The notes under the pieces: model-generated
What the model was told of the DNA's origin: nothing
Seen by the model: only the letters and a program-made list of their open reading frames with translations
The model's database searches: none
Made by a program: the position numbers and the translations under genes
Shown here: positions 30,961-43,424 of the stretch, in pieces
How the letters are laid out: each line of letters starts with the position of its first letter
Numbering within the stretch: the stretch's first letter is position 1
NCBI GenBank assembly: GCA_039654915.1
Contig: CM077600.1
Location: forward strand, 33,489,992-33,553,991
DNA length: 64,000 nt
Direction of reading: 5' to 3'
From: Aquilaria yunnanensis
Lineage: Eukaryota > Streptophyta > Magnoliopsida > Malvales > Thymelaeaceae

Positions 30961-33217
30961 GTGCGACCGCCACCAGGAAAGAGCTCGCAATATATAAGTG
31001 GGGCAAATCAGCCTTTCCTGGCCTTGGAATTTCTGTGACTAAATATCCCAATCAACGTTTTTTTAGAGTAATTATATCCCAGTCAATTTTAAGCAAACTT
31101 GTACTGGCAAAAGCCAACCATTTTCGACCAACAGAAAATACCGTTTGGGCGTACAAACTTGCCGTTTCAGTTTAGGCTACTATCCCGCGAAACAACTTGG
31201 TGGGGAGTTATGCTCCAAATTATATTTTATTATTATTATTATTGTTACTACTTTGGGCACATGAGATTTAGTTAGGATTACAGTTATCCACCTCATATTT
31301 TAGAAATTTCTTAAGAGCCCCTCAAGTTTTAATAAACACACAGTTATTCTTAAAGTTCACTTTGGAGGTTAAAATCAATGAGTTAATTGTATTTTGAGAT
31401 CCTAACTTTTAGTTATTGTTTAATATCTCTTCTTAACATATTGATTACTTCATAAATCATATTTTTCAAGTCATAAAAATATATTTTTATATATTATTCC
31501 TTTTAATTTATTTTTTCAATTATTTTTCTTAATTATTTACTATTTATTTTTTATTTTCTTTTCAATCTATGTACTTATTATTTTCTTATATATTTTCAAA
31601 TGTTAGTTCCCTTTAATTAAGAATGTCATTTTTGTTTTTAAGATTAACTATTATCCTCTTTTCTTTTCATACCCAATTTTTTAGAATTTTCATGGTTACT
31701 ATTAAAACTAAATACCAAACGGTGATGTATGGTCACCGTGACTAACATGTCAAGCAAGTGGTGTCAAGCGCTTCAATTGGATAGATAGTAACATGTCGGT
31801 TATGGTAACTATTCATCTTATTAGGATTTTCCTAAAACTAAGACAAAAGAAATTGTAAGAGTCATTCCTAAAATAATATGGAAACTTTAAAATCCTTTTC
31901 ATTTGAATCAATGGATGATTATGATTCTATATTTATGTATTTTTAATTAATCAATCACCTTTTAAGGATGTCTTACTTAACAAAATGGTTATGAATTTCC
32001 TTAAACTACAAAATGCACTAGAAATCATAGATTTAGTCAATTATTTTACAATTACAACTTACAAACTAGAAGAATATCTTTTATTTTCTAATTAACATCA
32101 AATGTAAAAATTATCTATTGTTGTCATTGCATATTTTAGTGTTAGTATTAGGTGAATTGACCACATGTTACGGTGGCAATTTGTTATTTGGGCAGTTGAT
32201 CATAAACAACCAAAGTTTGTGACTCAGAAAGACAAATAACGATATTTTAAGAACTCAAATGCTATAAATTAGAGGATCAATTGTACGAAAGAAAAGTATG
32301 ATGACCAAAAATGCAAAATGCAAAATTCTGGAGTTGTGGTGGTTCAATCTGCAATAGCATTTAATATAAATATTGTATAATAATCTTTAAATAATAAAGT
32401 TTAGGGTTAAAGAGAGGAAAGTTTAGAGTTATAGTAATGAAAAGTGAGTTTAACTATTGATAAAATAAACTTTTTCATGAAAACAAAAAATTAAGATTTG
32501 GAGTTGACCTAAAATTAGGCTTAATATTTATACAGTAAAGTTGTGAGATTAATAAGGTAAAAATGAAATTTTAAGAACTAAAATTGTTATTTTTCTATTG
32601 ACACAAAAAAAAGTAATAAAAATTGAACTAATTGGGGGTTTAAACGGAAATCCAAGAAAAGTATGGAAACAGTTCAAATGATGGCCAAGATTAAACAAAG
32701 TGCAGCTTTAAGGAAAAATTATTGAAAAAATTATTGAACTATAAAGAAAAATTATTGAAAAAAGTAAGTCAAGAGGAATTATATATAAAAATATATTTGA
32801 AAAGGTACAACTTATGTAGCAATTTATATTTCAAGGATAAATCTCAAACAACATCTAAAAACTAAGGCCTCAAGCTACAACTCATCTATTGATCTTAACC
32901 TACAAAATGGACTTATTGGGTTAACAGTAGGTTTACTGAAAACTTATGGGTTTTTAAGATGTTTCTAAAATAAAAAGGAATAAATATAGTTTCAACTAAA
33001 TCTCAATGACATTCTGATATTCTTCCTATTATTTTTCATATTTGATGTCTAAACTTCATTGTTGATATAAAAATCACATTTTTTATAAGTGGCTCGAATT
33101 CAAATCCTGATTTGTATAAAAAAATCTATCTACTTAAATGAATAAAATGTGCTCAGGATTAATTACTAGAGATTAATAGAAGTGTCCTTCAACATCCAGC
33201 TTGCTCAAAGTTATGTA
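30961..33217. other. Long gene-free AT-rich region
   Basis: About 2.2 kb of AT-rich intergenic DNA beyond the promoter zone of the aldolase gene. Poly-A/T runs and (TTA)n at about 31225-31245 are seen, but no protein domain, RNA gene or clear transposon end. Confidence 0.5.
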
Positions 33218-33889
33218 TCCTCCTCCCCAACTTTTAAAAATCTTTGCAATATGATTCCTTATGTTTATAGAAAATTATCTGAAACATTTAAAATAGTTTC
33301 CATTCCCTTAAAAATAAAAACAGAAAGAAAAAGGCCAATTTCAAGATTTTCTTCAAGAACTCAATCTTGAAATGGATCACTTCTTGAAAGCTCATATTGA
33401 AAGAAAAATTAAATAAATCAAGTCAATCTCTACTCGAATCGTCGTCGAATCATCTCTGATTATCTTCGATCTTTGTTGAATCTCTGTTGAATCATTATTG
33501 AATCATTTCCAATCTTCTTTGATTTCCCAATTTGCATCTTCGATTTTTCGATCGCGTCTTCAGTGAAGATGGAGGTCATTTTATGGTCAATGGTGTCTTC
33601 GATCTTTGTTGAATCTCTGTTGAATCATTATTGAATCATTTCCAATCTTCTTTGATTTCCCAATTTGCATCTTCGATTTTTCGATCGCGTCTTCAGTGAA
33701 GATGGAGGTCATTTTATGGTCAATGGTGTCCAGGGGATGACGAGTAGAGAAATGAGGAAGAGCAGATACATGTATTATAAGGGTAAAAGAGAAAAATGGG
33801 TATAAAAAATTACTAAATTAGGTAACGTTTCATTGTTTTCATGACAGTCTAAAAAAGAAAATGTTGCATTTTTTTTTTAACAGAGAGAG
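33218..33889. mobile_element. Stowaway-like (Tc1/mariner) element, copy 1
   Basis: Flanked by TA (33216-33217 and 33890-33891). The left end TCCTCCTCCCCAACTTTTAA and the reverse complement of the right end, CTCTCTCTGTTAAAAAAAAA, resemble the Stowaway terminus. Reverse-complemented, the interior matches the element at 60555-61311: shared words include CCTAATTTAGTAA, CTGCTCTTCCTCA, ATAAAATGACCTCCA-like and repeated GATTCGA/GATCGAAGAT blocks. It is about 672 bp, large for the family, and contains a tandem duplication. No transposase. Confidence 0.6.
33463..33728. repeat. Perfect-looking tandem duplication, 133-bp unit, two copies
   Basis: The unit starting TCTTCGATCTTTGTTGAATC occurs at 33463-33595 and again at 33596-33728, with no difference that I can see by eye. 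Near identity implies a recent event or recent gene conversion within the old Stowaway-like element. Confidence 0.9.
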
Positions 33890-35711
33890 TATATATTTCC
33901 ATAACTAATAATCACCTTACAATTTTCCTCATGGATGAATGGAACGTGAAATTCTGGAACGTGTACAACGTTGCTAACTGATTTGTGAATAAGTCAATTA
34001 AAATTGGAAAATAGGTACATGACGAACAGTAACTCTGAAAAACAATTACAGACGTTTCCCACCACCGAACAGTGAGAAGCATTGGCTTATTAACTGCTTA
34101 GTTATTTAAAATTTACTGTTTTTACATTCTAATCCCTAAAGTTTAATTTTTTCCTTATTTCTTTTAATTTAGACTTAGCTAAAATTTAAAGGATTTCATT
34201 TTCCAAATAGTTAAAATTTGCTATTAAGATTTCTGCTGGACTATCATCCAAGTCAAGTATTTACTATAAGACTAGTTATTAAGTTACAAGGGTAATAAAT
34301 TGGAGTAAAATCTTTAACAGATAGCAGTTTAAATTCTTAATATTGATCAATAATACTTACGATTAGAAATTTGTCTAACTTTACCTAAAGAAACAAGACG
34401 AAGAAGAAACTTTAGAGAGGGGAAATGTAAAACATTCCAAGCTATTATAATCAAGGATATAAAAAATAGGCTAGGAAATCGAAACATTCTAAAAGTTCGA
34501 CGGAACCCAATTTATAAAGAATAAAAACTAAGAATTTAAATTATTCATTAACTATAAAAAATTATTTTTTATATTTTGAATTATTCAAAGATAGTTATTA
34601 GATAATTTGCATTGAGATTTTAAAATGCTGAGGACCAAATGAGAGTAATGAATAGGTTAATGAAAAATGGGATTTAAAGGTTATGGACATCCACAAAAAT
34701 CACCCATCCCTAGAATCTTTATTTAATTCAATTAATATAATTAATATGATGTCAGTATTTTGTAAGTTTTAAACTCTATTTTAGACCATTAAAAATAATC
34801 CATTATTTTTTCTTTATTTAATCTAAAATTGGTATTATCTTTTTTTTTTTTGTAATTACAAATATCTATACAGGGTATAAGGGTTAGAAGACACTCATAT
34901 GTAAGGAAATGGAAGAATATCTATTTTTTTGGGCATTCAAATAAACATTAGGTCATTATAGGGGAATGGAGATGTCGAGGTTCAAACATCTAACCTCCCT
35001 TATATCCCATTGGCCCTTTAGCCACAAGGTCAATAGATTGAGGATAACTAATATTATTTAAAAACTAATACTATATCTACTTAATAATCATTTGAATAAA
35101 TTATTTTGTAAGGTAACAAATTTTGTATGATTCTTTTTTGTACCCAATAAAAAAATCAATAAAAATGCCTTATTTTTAAGAAAAATTTAAAAACACTTTT
35201 AAAATTTTTAAAGATAAAGTTCCAATTAGTATTCAAGTTAAGTAAATAACAGCTATATATATCAAAATAATTATTAATTACTAATTTTTTAAAATTACTT
35301 ATTTTTTAAAATCACCGTCAAACACATTAGTTTTTATCATTACACAAATGTTGATTTTGCTTTTTCCTTTTTCCATATTCAAAACCGTATTTATTATTAT
35401 TATTATTATTATGAATTTAGATACATCTAGCATCAAAGTGGCATTAGAGATATGTCTGTTGCCAATTTGTTAAATAGGAATTGTAAAATTGAAATGCTTG
35501 AAAAATAATAAAATTTAATTCGTTAAGTGTGAATTCTTAAAAGCTTGGATGAATTTATTGTATCAAGACCAGGACAAGTGCTCTTTCAAGTTGTTGGGCC
35601 CCATGCACAAAAGAAAGGTCAATATCTATACGTGATTCTGTCTCCCAATCATCATGCTATAAAGTCCATTCACATTACACATCATATTTTTTAGGTAGTA
35701 AGTACATTAGG
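33890..35711. other. Gene-free AT-rich spacer
   Basis: No coding region supported. A (TTA)n run lies at 35391-35411. The sequence from 34860 to 35040 has mixed composition but no recognisable feature. Confidence 0.5.
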
Positions 35712-36712
35712 TGTAAATTGTGCGTGTGGACCTAATATTTAATTATCATTCCATATTAGACCCTCATCTTCATTTTGTTCATAGGGACTCCTCAATGTCA
35801 TTAAAATATTCCATTTTGGCCCATTTCTTGGATGGAAGGCTACATCAGCATAGGATTGTCAAAGGAAAAGCTAGTTTTAACCTTGAATTTTTTTTTTTGT
35901 CATAAAAATCTTGAAATTTTTCTATTTAATGATCCAATCATTACTGATTGCCTTCATCTCCATTTCTAGCTCCACCATAAAATCTATGGCACCACCACCT
36001 CCCTCACTCATTTGCTCCTTGACCACCGACCTGTGTCTAGCTACCTTCTAAACTTCTCCCCTAAAACCCCAAACTTCCAGAACTCTCACAGCACAGCTTG
36101 CATTCGCCGCTCTCATCCTCTCCAACTCCTATGGCAAATGCACCTTATACATTCAAGAAAAAGTACAGTACAACATGGGCTTTGTCAAGAGCATCGAAGT
36201 CCTTTACCTCATCCTCTCCTTTCTTCTACATGATTCAGTGAATGCATTCACTATGGGATTTGGAGAGGATAAGGGCAGCAGACATATTTGTGGCAAATGG
36301 TTTTGGTGGAGAGGTTCAAAAGGAAGATGCGGTTGATGGCCAAGGAGGTGAAAGACAGTGGGAAGGGGCGGTGAGGAGGGTGGAGGCATCATACGAGGTG
36401 GTAGTGGAGGAGCTAAAGGGGGAGGTGAAGGCAAAGGAGGCAAAAGGGTGGTGGTTGATGGTGGTTGGATCGTTAGATGGAAAATTTTTAATGTTTCTAT
36501 AACAAAGGAAAAGTTTCCAAAAGTTAAAATTTGCTTTTTCCGATATGATTTTATGTTGATGTAGCATTTTTCATCCAATATAATGCAAGTCCAAAACATG
36601 GGAAAATAATGGCATATATTTTAACGACATTAAGGAGTCCCTACGAATAAATTGGAGGGTAGGACTCAAAATAAAATAATAGTTAAAGGTTATGATTCAC
36701 ATGTGCAATTTA
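35712..36712. mobile_element. Third long-TIR element with unrecognised cargo
   Basis: The left arm (35712 to about 35890) and right arm (about 36500-36712) are inverted copies of roughly 170-200 bp. Matching blocks, left against reverse-complemented right: GTAAATTGTGCGTGTG with ATAAATTGCACATGTG; ATAGGGACTCCTCAATGTCA with GTAGGGACTCCTTAATGTCG; GGCTACATCAGCATA with TGCTACATCAACATA. Flanks TACATTAGG and TACATTTAT may be the remains of a 9-bp target duplication. The interior has a GGA-rich stretch (36355-36460) with open frames on both strands, but no domain that I recognise. Captured host sequence is likely. Confidence 0.65.
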
Positions 36713-37169
36713 TCCATACATTTATGTAAATTGAGTTTTTATTTTTCTTTTATAGAAATAATGTTATTTGAAGCTCATATTTTGTTTAGCAAACAATCAT
36801 TTAAATCCTATTTTTGTTCAAAAACAAGTTTTAAGAATTTTTTTCCCTTACCCAGCTGAAAAGATCAATAAACAAATATTTGTTTAAAAAATAATTAAAA
36901 ATATTTATGAATTTTTAAAATGTAGAATTTAAATTAATGTAGTACAAGTTAGGCAAATACTTTTTTGATTAGCTTCTACGGTGTGAGAAAACCAAAAAGC
37001 ATAGAGATACATAGGCGGACATTAGAGACGTTTTTGTCCGCAAATGGTAGCCCCACGGCTCCACAGTCAGGCTTCCCGGCCTCCAACACAAGTTCAATGC
37101 CTAACAGATGCATTGTATATAATTTTTACTAATTAAAGCTTGTAGTCTTACAAGTTTCAAGATGCAAGC

Positions 37170-37230
<61 letters not shown>

Positions 37231-38455
37231 AGGGAGAGAGAGAGAGGGAAGATCGTCCATTCCTACTTACGTATTACGTTTGGTTGCGATGACTGGGACG
37301 CCTTCTTTGCTTGTAGTTTCTAATGATTAAGGGCCAATTCGTTTTGTCTAAAGTCAACTAATTTTTTTTAACTTTTTCATCTTTTTTAAGTAAAACCAAT
37401 TTCATTTGAAAGTCAATGGTATGTAGATGCAATAATCAATTTGAAAGCATATTTTTATGATGTTGTTAAATTTTTATGAATTTTTCTTTTTCAAGACTTG
37501 AAACTAGAAAAATTCATAAAAATTTAGTAAGATTATAAAAATTATATTTTCAATTGATTATTGTAGCTACATAATATTGGTTTTTAATTAAAATTAGTTT
37601 CAAGTAAAAAAGATGTAAAAATAAGAAAAAATCATTTCGTAGTCAATTGATTAAAGTTAAAATGAATTTGGTGTAATAAAGGCAGCTGCTTTTATTTGAT
37701 TCATGAAAATTGATGAATCAGGCGCATGGGTTAGGGGCCTTAGGGCACCTTGATACGCCTCTCTGGGACTCCAAATCCAATTATTGTGGAAAAACAATCT
37801 ACTCTGTACAATACATAAATATATACACGATTTCCAGTTGACTTTTACACAATTAATATTTTCTGGTGTTTTAATTTGAAGTGCCGTTTAGATTTCGACT
37901 ATTTAAATTAACCTCATTTGAAGGGAGTGAAAGCTAGTACACTACACAGGCTTTTTCTGTAACTTTTCATGGAAATACCAGTTCTTTTTTCATGAGTTTT
38001 AAAGTCGCCTTTGCTATGTATATACAAACATCAATTTTATTTATTTGGTGGATGGATCATAGCAAAAATTTCACAAACATAGTTTGTAATTTTCCCTAAA
38101 ATATTAAAAAATGGAGAAATTTCAAATACTGGCCACAGCAATGTAGTAATACTATCTGTTTATAGAAGTGAGGCCCCTTTCTTACTCTAGAAGAAATTAC
38201 GTTATGCTCAAGTCAAACTCAAGTTAAAGCTCAAGTGACTCTATCCTATTCCTATCGAGCTTGTGTTGGCTTTTCTTCACCCAACTTGATGCCAAATCCA
38301 TCTACTGACGGTTCGGGATGGAGTACCCTAGGCCTTAATTGTCTTAAGAAACTTAGATTCTTGCAAATCATTAAATATGAACAAAAAAAATAATTATCTT
38401 TACTATCGTACATGGCATGGGTGCTTTTAAACCAATATCCAAGCCCCAACAAGTG
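36713..38455. other. Gene-free AT-rich spacer
   Basis: No gene supported. It contains the (TA)n tract listed separately and a short GA run at about 37229-37248. A pair of inverted sequences around 37380-37480 and 37490-37620 (AAGTCAATGG... and ...TTGATTATTG) hints at another small foldback element. Confidence 0.45.
37173..37227. repeat. (TA)n microsatellite
   Basis: An uninterrupted AT dinucleotide run of about 55 bp, followed by a GA-rich stretch. Confidence 0.95.
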
Positions 38456-41400
38456 ACAGCCAGCAGGGGCGGAGCCAGAAAATTATGCCAGTGGGGGCAA
38501 CAAAAATATTATTAATAAAATATTTTCACATTTACAACTGTCCATGACGAGGTTTCATAGCCTGAAAATGCTGCATGATCACCTCATTACTTATACCATC
38601 AAATACATCTTTTTCAATGTAAGCAACTAGACAATCATTCATTAATTGATCTCCCATTCGATTCCGCAATCGATTCTTCACAATATTCATTGCAGAAAAA
38701 GCCCTCTCAACACTTGCAGTAGCAACCGGCAAAATTAATGCCAACTTCACAAGCTGATAAACAAGTGGATACACAATATGTTTTCTCATGCAAACCAACT
38801 TTTGAGCAAGAGTACTTATTCCTTTAATACTTTGAAAATTGCTATTAGAACGCATATCAAGAATATAAGTGTCTAATTGACTATCAAGTACCATAAGCTC
38901 AATTGCAGAAAAATCTGATGGGTAGAACTGACCAAGACGAATCAACCTCTGCTTATTGAATGCTGAAAATGAGTCATCATGATTCAAGCATGCTACACAA
39001 AGGAGTAATTCTGTACTTGTTTCTGTGAATCGATTATCGAGCTCCTTCAATTGCCTATCCAAGATTTCAATGAATAAATCTACTCGATAATGGTGTAAGT
39101 TTGTTACCTTATTAACTTTACGAGCAGATCTTCCTGGAAACACAAACATGTCATCCATCTTCAAAGTGCAAATATCATGTTGATCACAAAATAAACAAAC
39201 CTTTGTCATTAGATCATCTCATCCATCATTTCTCATTTTGAACAATCTTTCTTTTGCACTTTCTACTAGTTCTATTGCATTCACAATGTCTTGATCTTTT
39301 CTCTGCAACGCTTTTGACAATTCATCAGTAATCCCCAAAATATCTTTCATCATGTGCAAATTAAATATGAAGTCAAAAGACTGTATCAACCCTAACAAAA
39401 CATTAGCTTCTGCTCTTTGCTCAGAATTCAAGCCTTCTTCAACAATATATTCAAGCACATCAATAATAGCTGAAAACTGAATAATTAAACCAATTAAAGT
39501 CTCATAATGAGAACTCCATCTTGTATCACCTGGACGCTGGAGTCCTCTTTCTTGGTTTAATCCCCGACCACTTTTAAGCTCACCACTTTTTATTGCATCA
39601 ACAACTTTTGCAGCTTGATTTTCTCGAAGAATATCTCGTCGTTTACAAGAAGCCCCAACAACATTTATCAAATTTGTCACAAGAGAGAAAAATGATGCAA
39701 CAGAAGTTTCATTTTTTGCTACTGCCACAAGCGTCAATTGAAGTTGATGTGCAAAACAATGTACATAATATGCTGAACTGTTTTCACTCAATATCAAGCT
39801 TTTTAATCCATTAAACTGCCCACTCATGTTGCTAGCCCCGTCATATCCTTGGCCGCGCAATCTTGACAAGCTCAAGTTGTGTCTAGAAAGTATTTCCTCA
39901 AGTGCTTTTTTCAATGATAAAGCACTAGTATCAAAAACATGTGTGATACCAAAGAACCGTTCAATCACCATTCCTTCTTTATTCACATAACGTAAAACAA
40001 CCGCCATTTGTTCTTTAGAAGAGATATCACGTGATTCATCAATTAAAACAGAAAATAATTCATGCCCCAAATCACTAGCAATGGCATTGGTTGTTTCAGT
40101 TGCAGCAGAATTGATGATATCAGACTGAATTTCATGTGCAGTTAATCTCTCGTTATTTGTAGCATTTTTCAAAGCAACTCGATTGATAGATTCATTATGA
40201 TCTGCCAGAAAATGTAAAAGCTCAAGAAAATTACCTTGATTTTTTGAAGTTTCTGATTCATCATGGCCTCGAAAAGCTAGTCCTTGTCTTAAAAGGAACC
40301 GAATGCAATCAATAGAGGCATTCAAACGAATTCGATAATCACTTCGGGCTTGATCTGATTGTTTCTGCAAAGCACTTTGAATGGATTGCTCCTGATTCAT
40401 TAAATCTTCACACTTTTTCCAAGCCTTATTGTGAGTGCTATCATGGCACCCTACATGTTCTCTCAATCTTTCTGGCTTATTCCAACTTGTAAATCCTTCA
40501 ATTACAAATGCATCACCACCAGATTGCTTCCCATAATCAGGCTTAAATAAATAACAGCATAGACAATAAACAGCATCTTTTAATTCACTATACTCCAACC
40601 AATTCTTATGATTCTCAAACCAATGGGGGTTAAACCTTCGTGAAGCCTTTCCAATTATTCTTTGAGGAAAATTATGATCATGAGGTTGGCATGGGCCTTT
40701 TTGTAAATAATATCTCCGAATTCTGTCACGCTGGTCAGGATGATAATCAGAAATTTTTTTTCTTAGTCCGGGATCACTAGGAAGATCTTCTAAATTAATC
40801 TCAACACGTGCTTGCTTCGACCGATTGTTTTCAGTATCAACATCTGTTTCATGAGAGAATCGAGCTTCTTTTGGTATTTTTTTCAAGTATCTCTCCATAA
40901 CATAAACTGCATAAAAATAATAAAATTAAAAATTCAAATAATAGTAATAATAATAATATATGCTACTTTATATTCTACAAATTGATGCATTAGGGTTCTA
41001 AAATTTTAGAATTACTTAAAAAATTAATATAAATAAATACAATCGAGATGAAATTTGAGAGAGTCCCGATTTACAACTCTGTTCGTTGGGGGTAGGGGTA
41101 ACAATTTTATAAGTACAAAAGATTTACAGAGTAGAGAGAGCTCACATAATTAATGCTCACCGTATCTGAGATTGAATTTGCGTTTGTCTGGGAGGAGCAA
41201 AATTTTGATGCTTGCGCGACGGCCGCAATTTTGGACTTTAGTTTGCGTTGAAAAGCCTTCGCGTAGCTAGGTTTTATACTATTTTAATTGCGTCTGTGTT
41301 GCAAGTCGTAAGAGAAGGAAAAAGATAGATTTATGGGTCGAATATTATAGTAGTACTAATATTTTTTACGTTTTGTAGTTTTGCCACTTACTTTTTTATA

Positions 41401-41574
41401 TTTTCATTTTAACCACTTATCACAACTAAATTAATGCACTCATATTTCAGTGGGGGCGTCACTAAAAATTCTATGGGGGCAGAACAAATATTCTTTTAAA
41501 AATTATATATCATATATATATTTTTTCCAAATTTCAGTGGTGGCAACCAACGTGGCGCCGCCCCTGACAGCCAG
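38456..41574. mobile_element. hAT-superfamily transposon, nearly complete, with 8-bp target duplication
   Basis: The element proper is 38464-41566 (3103 bp). It is flanked by the identical octamer ACAGCCAG at 38456-38463 and 41567-41574, the 8-bp duplication typical of hAT transposition. The ends are inverted: CAGGGGCGGAGCCA on the left and, in reverse complement, CAGGGGCGGCGCCA on the right, 13 of 14 identical. Subterminal motifs of the form AGTGGGGGCA recur inside both ends. One transposase gene fills it on the minus strand, with a 5' flank of about 670 bp before the right TIR. Perfect duplications indicate a fairly recent insertion. Confidence 0.95.
38532..40898 (-). pseudogene. hAT/ZMYM1-like transposase, zf-TTF and hAT-dimerisation type, one nonsense codon
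   Basis: Single-exon transposase of the plant 'TTF-type zinc finger with hAT dimerisation domain' family. It reads 559 codons, meets TGA at 39219-39221, and continues in the same frame for 228 more residues to a normal stop at 38532, so the intended length is 788 aa. Relatives have tryptophan here (DGWD), so the change is TGG to TGA. Order: N-terminal linker, zf-TTF region with CLCC (113-115) and HVGCH (148-152), DUF4371-like part, then the RNase H-like fold with LIDES (D287), GYDGASNMSG (D353) and YVHCFAHQLQL (C381, H384), then after the stop the dimerisation domain PVATASVERAFSAMNIVKNR. Apart from the stop all parts are intact. A truncated product would lack the dimerisation domain and should be inactive; read-through or another copy could supply activity. 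Confidence 0.93.
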
Positions 41575-42359
41575 ATATATGATTTACTCTCACTCATAAG
41601 GGAGGCTGGCATGGTTTTATAATTGAGACACAATCTAATACCATACTAGATAGTGCTAAAGCAATAAAACCGAATATAAATCTCTAAGTTTTTATATGAT
41701 AAACCATGTTAATTCGAGTAGGTTATGCATATAATTATGCTCAAATTATAGATTGTCACATCATAAATATTCCTATATAGAGTTTGTAGCTCTAACATTA
41801 TTCATTCATTATTGTTAATTGTTTGAGTTCGCTCTCATATATAAAAGATGTTAGATCAAAATAATTGGCAAATGCGTTCACCTGGAGAACACTATCATAA
41901 TACCGCAACCTTGAGCCATAAGCAATAGGAAAAATTGCAAAAACCTATACTTGTATCCTTTATATTTTAAATATCTACAGTTACCCTTTTACCAAGTTAA
42001 CACAGTTAATGACTATTACCATAAAAATAACAAAAATGTCAGACTTCACCCTCCTAACATTTCTACTTCGATACTTTACCCCCAACTACTAAAACTCATT
42101 CATTGCAAACCAATTAATATGAAAAAAAAAATATAACCAACTGATAATGAAACAGACATTAAATTGGGCTTTGTGTTTCTGCTGCTCGATTTCATCAGCC
42201 CTCTGATTTCTGGACTCTCGTCATAATCGTTCCCACACCAACGCCGTCAGACATCGCGAATCATTCTGTCGGATTCTCTGGTAAATTTCTTCTCTGATTT
42301 TTTTTTCTGGTTGATTGGCGAATTGTGGACGGTGTCGGCGACGAGGTGGTCCGAACTTT

Positions 42360-42478
42360 GCAAATCAGATTTCGTTCCTCTTTTTTGCGAATCGGATTTC
42401 ACTTCTCTCTTTCGCGAGTCGGATTTCGCGACCCTCGATTTCGCTCCTCTTTTTTGCGAGTTGGATTTCGCTCCTACT
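42360..42478. repeat. Imperfect tandem array, units of about 26-30 bp
   Basis: Four to five diverged units of the type GCGAATCGGATTTCGCTCCT followed by CTTTTTT. On the minus strand they would encode a repeating KSDSQKRG / KSDSRKRE peptide, and one minus frame (42594-42247) stays open across all units. The unit length is not always a multiple of three, so I treat the array as a DNA repeat, with the peptide possibility left open. Confidence 0.6.
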
Positions 42479-43019
42479 CTGAGCCCCTCGCCGCCGCTTG
42501 CGCTTACGCCAAACCCATCGAGACCGAAAAAAGTATGGGACGAGGAAACAAAGATTAGATACTGAATCCGAGGAAATGACCATCTGCATCCCAATGGCGA
42601 TTTGAGAACGAATCCAAGGGAAGAGGGTCCGAATCAGATGTGATGGCGTGGCTGTGATTTGAATCCAGGAGGGAGAGGGCTGGCACGACCGAAGGAGGGC
42701 TAGCTGAGGAACGATACCTGCTGCGGGCAGCGAGCGGAGGAAACAAACGAGAACCACCGGAGGAACTTTGTTTTGATTTTGTTTCTCAAATCTGCCAAAA
42801 CAGACTGTGAAACAAACAAAAAAAATAAGAAACAGAAAAAAAAGTATAACGCTATAAGCTAAATTGCTAGTATTTTTTTAGGGATAAAGTGACTTTAAGT
42901 TAAATTTCTTAATGCTTTAGATGTATGATTAACAACATTATTGTAATTGTAGGCCTTTTTTTTCTAGAGCTTTATATGGGGCAGATGATTAATTAGCCAT
43001 TCATCCTTTCTTTATTTGT

Positions 43020-43222
43020 AAAGGGATATATGGTATCAATTTGAAAATTTTGTAGGACAAGTGAACCCAAATCAAAGTTTAAGGAATAAAAGGTTCAAGT
43101 TGACAAAATGGAGTAAAGGGGTTAAAGGTACCAATTTGAAAAGTTTACAAGACAGTGAATCTAAATCAAATTTAAGGGATGAAATGTTCAAGTTAGCAAA
43201 ATTCAGGGGACAAAACGGGGTT
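43020..43222. repeat. Diverged tandem duplication of about 105 bp
   Basis: The stretch with ATCAATTTGAAAATTTTGTA (from about 43037) recurs from about 43130 with ACCAATTTGAAAAGTTTACA. Further shared blocks are AACCCAAATCAAAGTTTAAG / AATCTAAATCAAATTTAAGG and GTTCAAGTTGACAAAA / GTTCAAGTTAGCAAAA. An old local duplication, non-coding. Confidence 0.6.
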
Positions 43223-43424
43223 TCAGGACATTGACAAACTCAAAACAACTTTAAAGAAGCTGAGCAGAAGCCTTCAAGCCATATGTAACAAGGAACAGAA
43301 GCTGGTAAAACCAGCTGAAGGCAGCAGTCAGCAGTCAGCCTACAATACTTCATATCAAAACCAAATTGCTTCTCTCTAGTAATTTTCAGCCTGCAAAATT
43401 ACGCCTCATTCCCACCACAGATCG

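Larger units (their letters stand above)
41575..43424. other. Spacer and 3' flank of the CPP1-like gene
   Basis: Open frames on both strands at 42250-42760 overlap a tandem repeat (listed separately) and are GC-richer than the surroundings, but show no domain. About 43225-43424 probably holds the 3' UTR of the CPP1-like gene. Confidence 0.45.

Noticed and set aside
36204..36599. 131-codon Pro-rich protein (minus) and 86-codon Gly/Glu-rich protein (plus)
   Set aside because: They are mirror translations of a GGA/TCC-rich tract inside a long-TIR element.
42247..42757. A 115- to 130-codon protein gene on the minus strand
   Set aside because: The open frames come from an imperfect tandem repeat and occur in several frames on both strands; no homology recognised.
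43020..43222. LTR or retrovirus-like direct repeats
   Set aside because: The two copies are adjacent and about 100 bp long, with no primer-binding site, polypurine tract or gag/pol text nearby.
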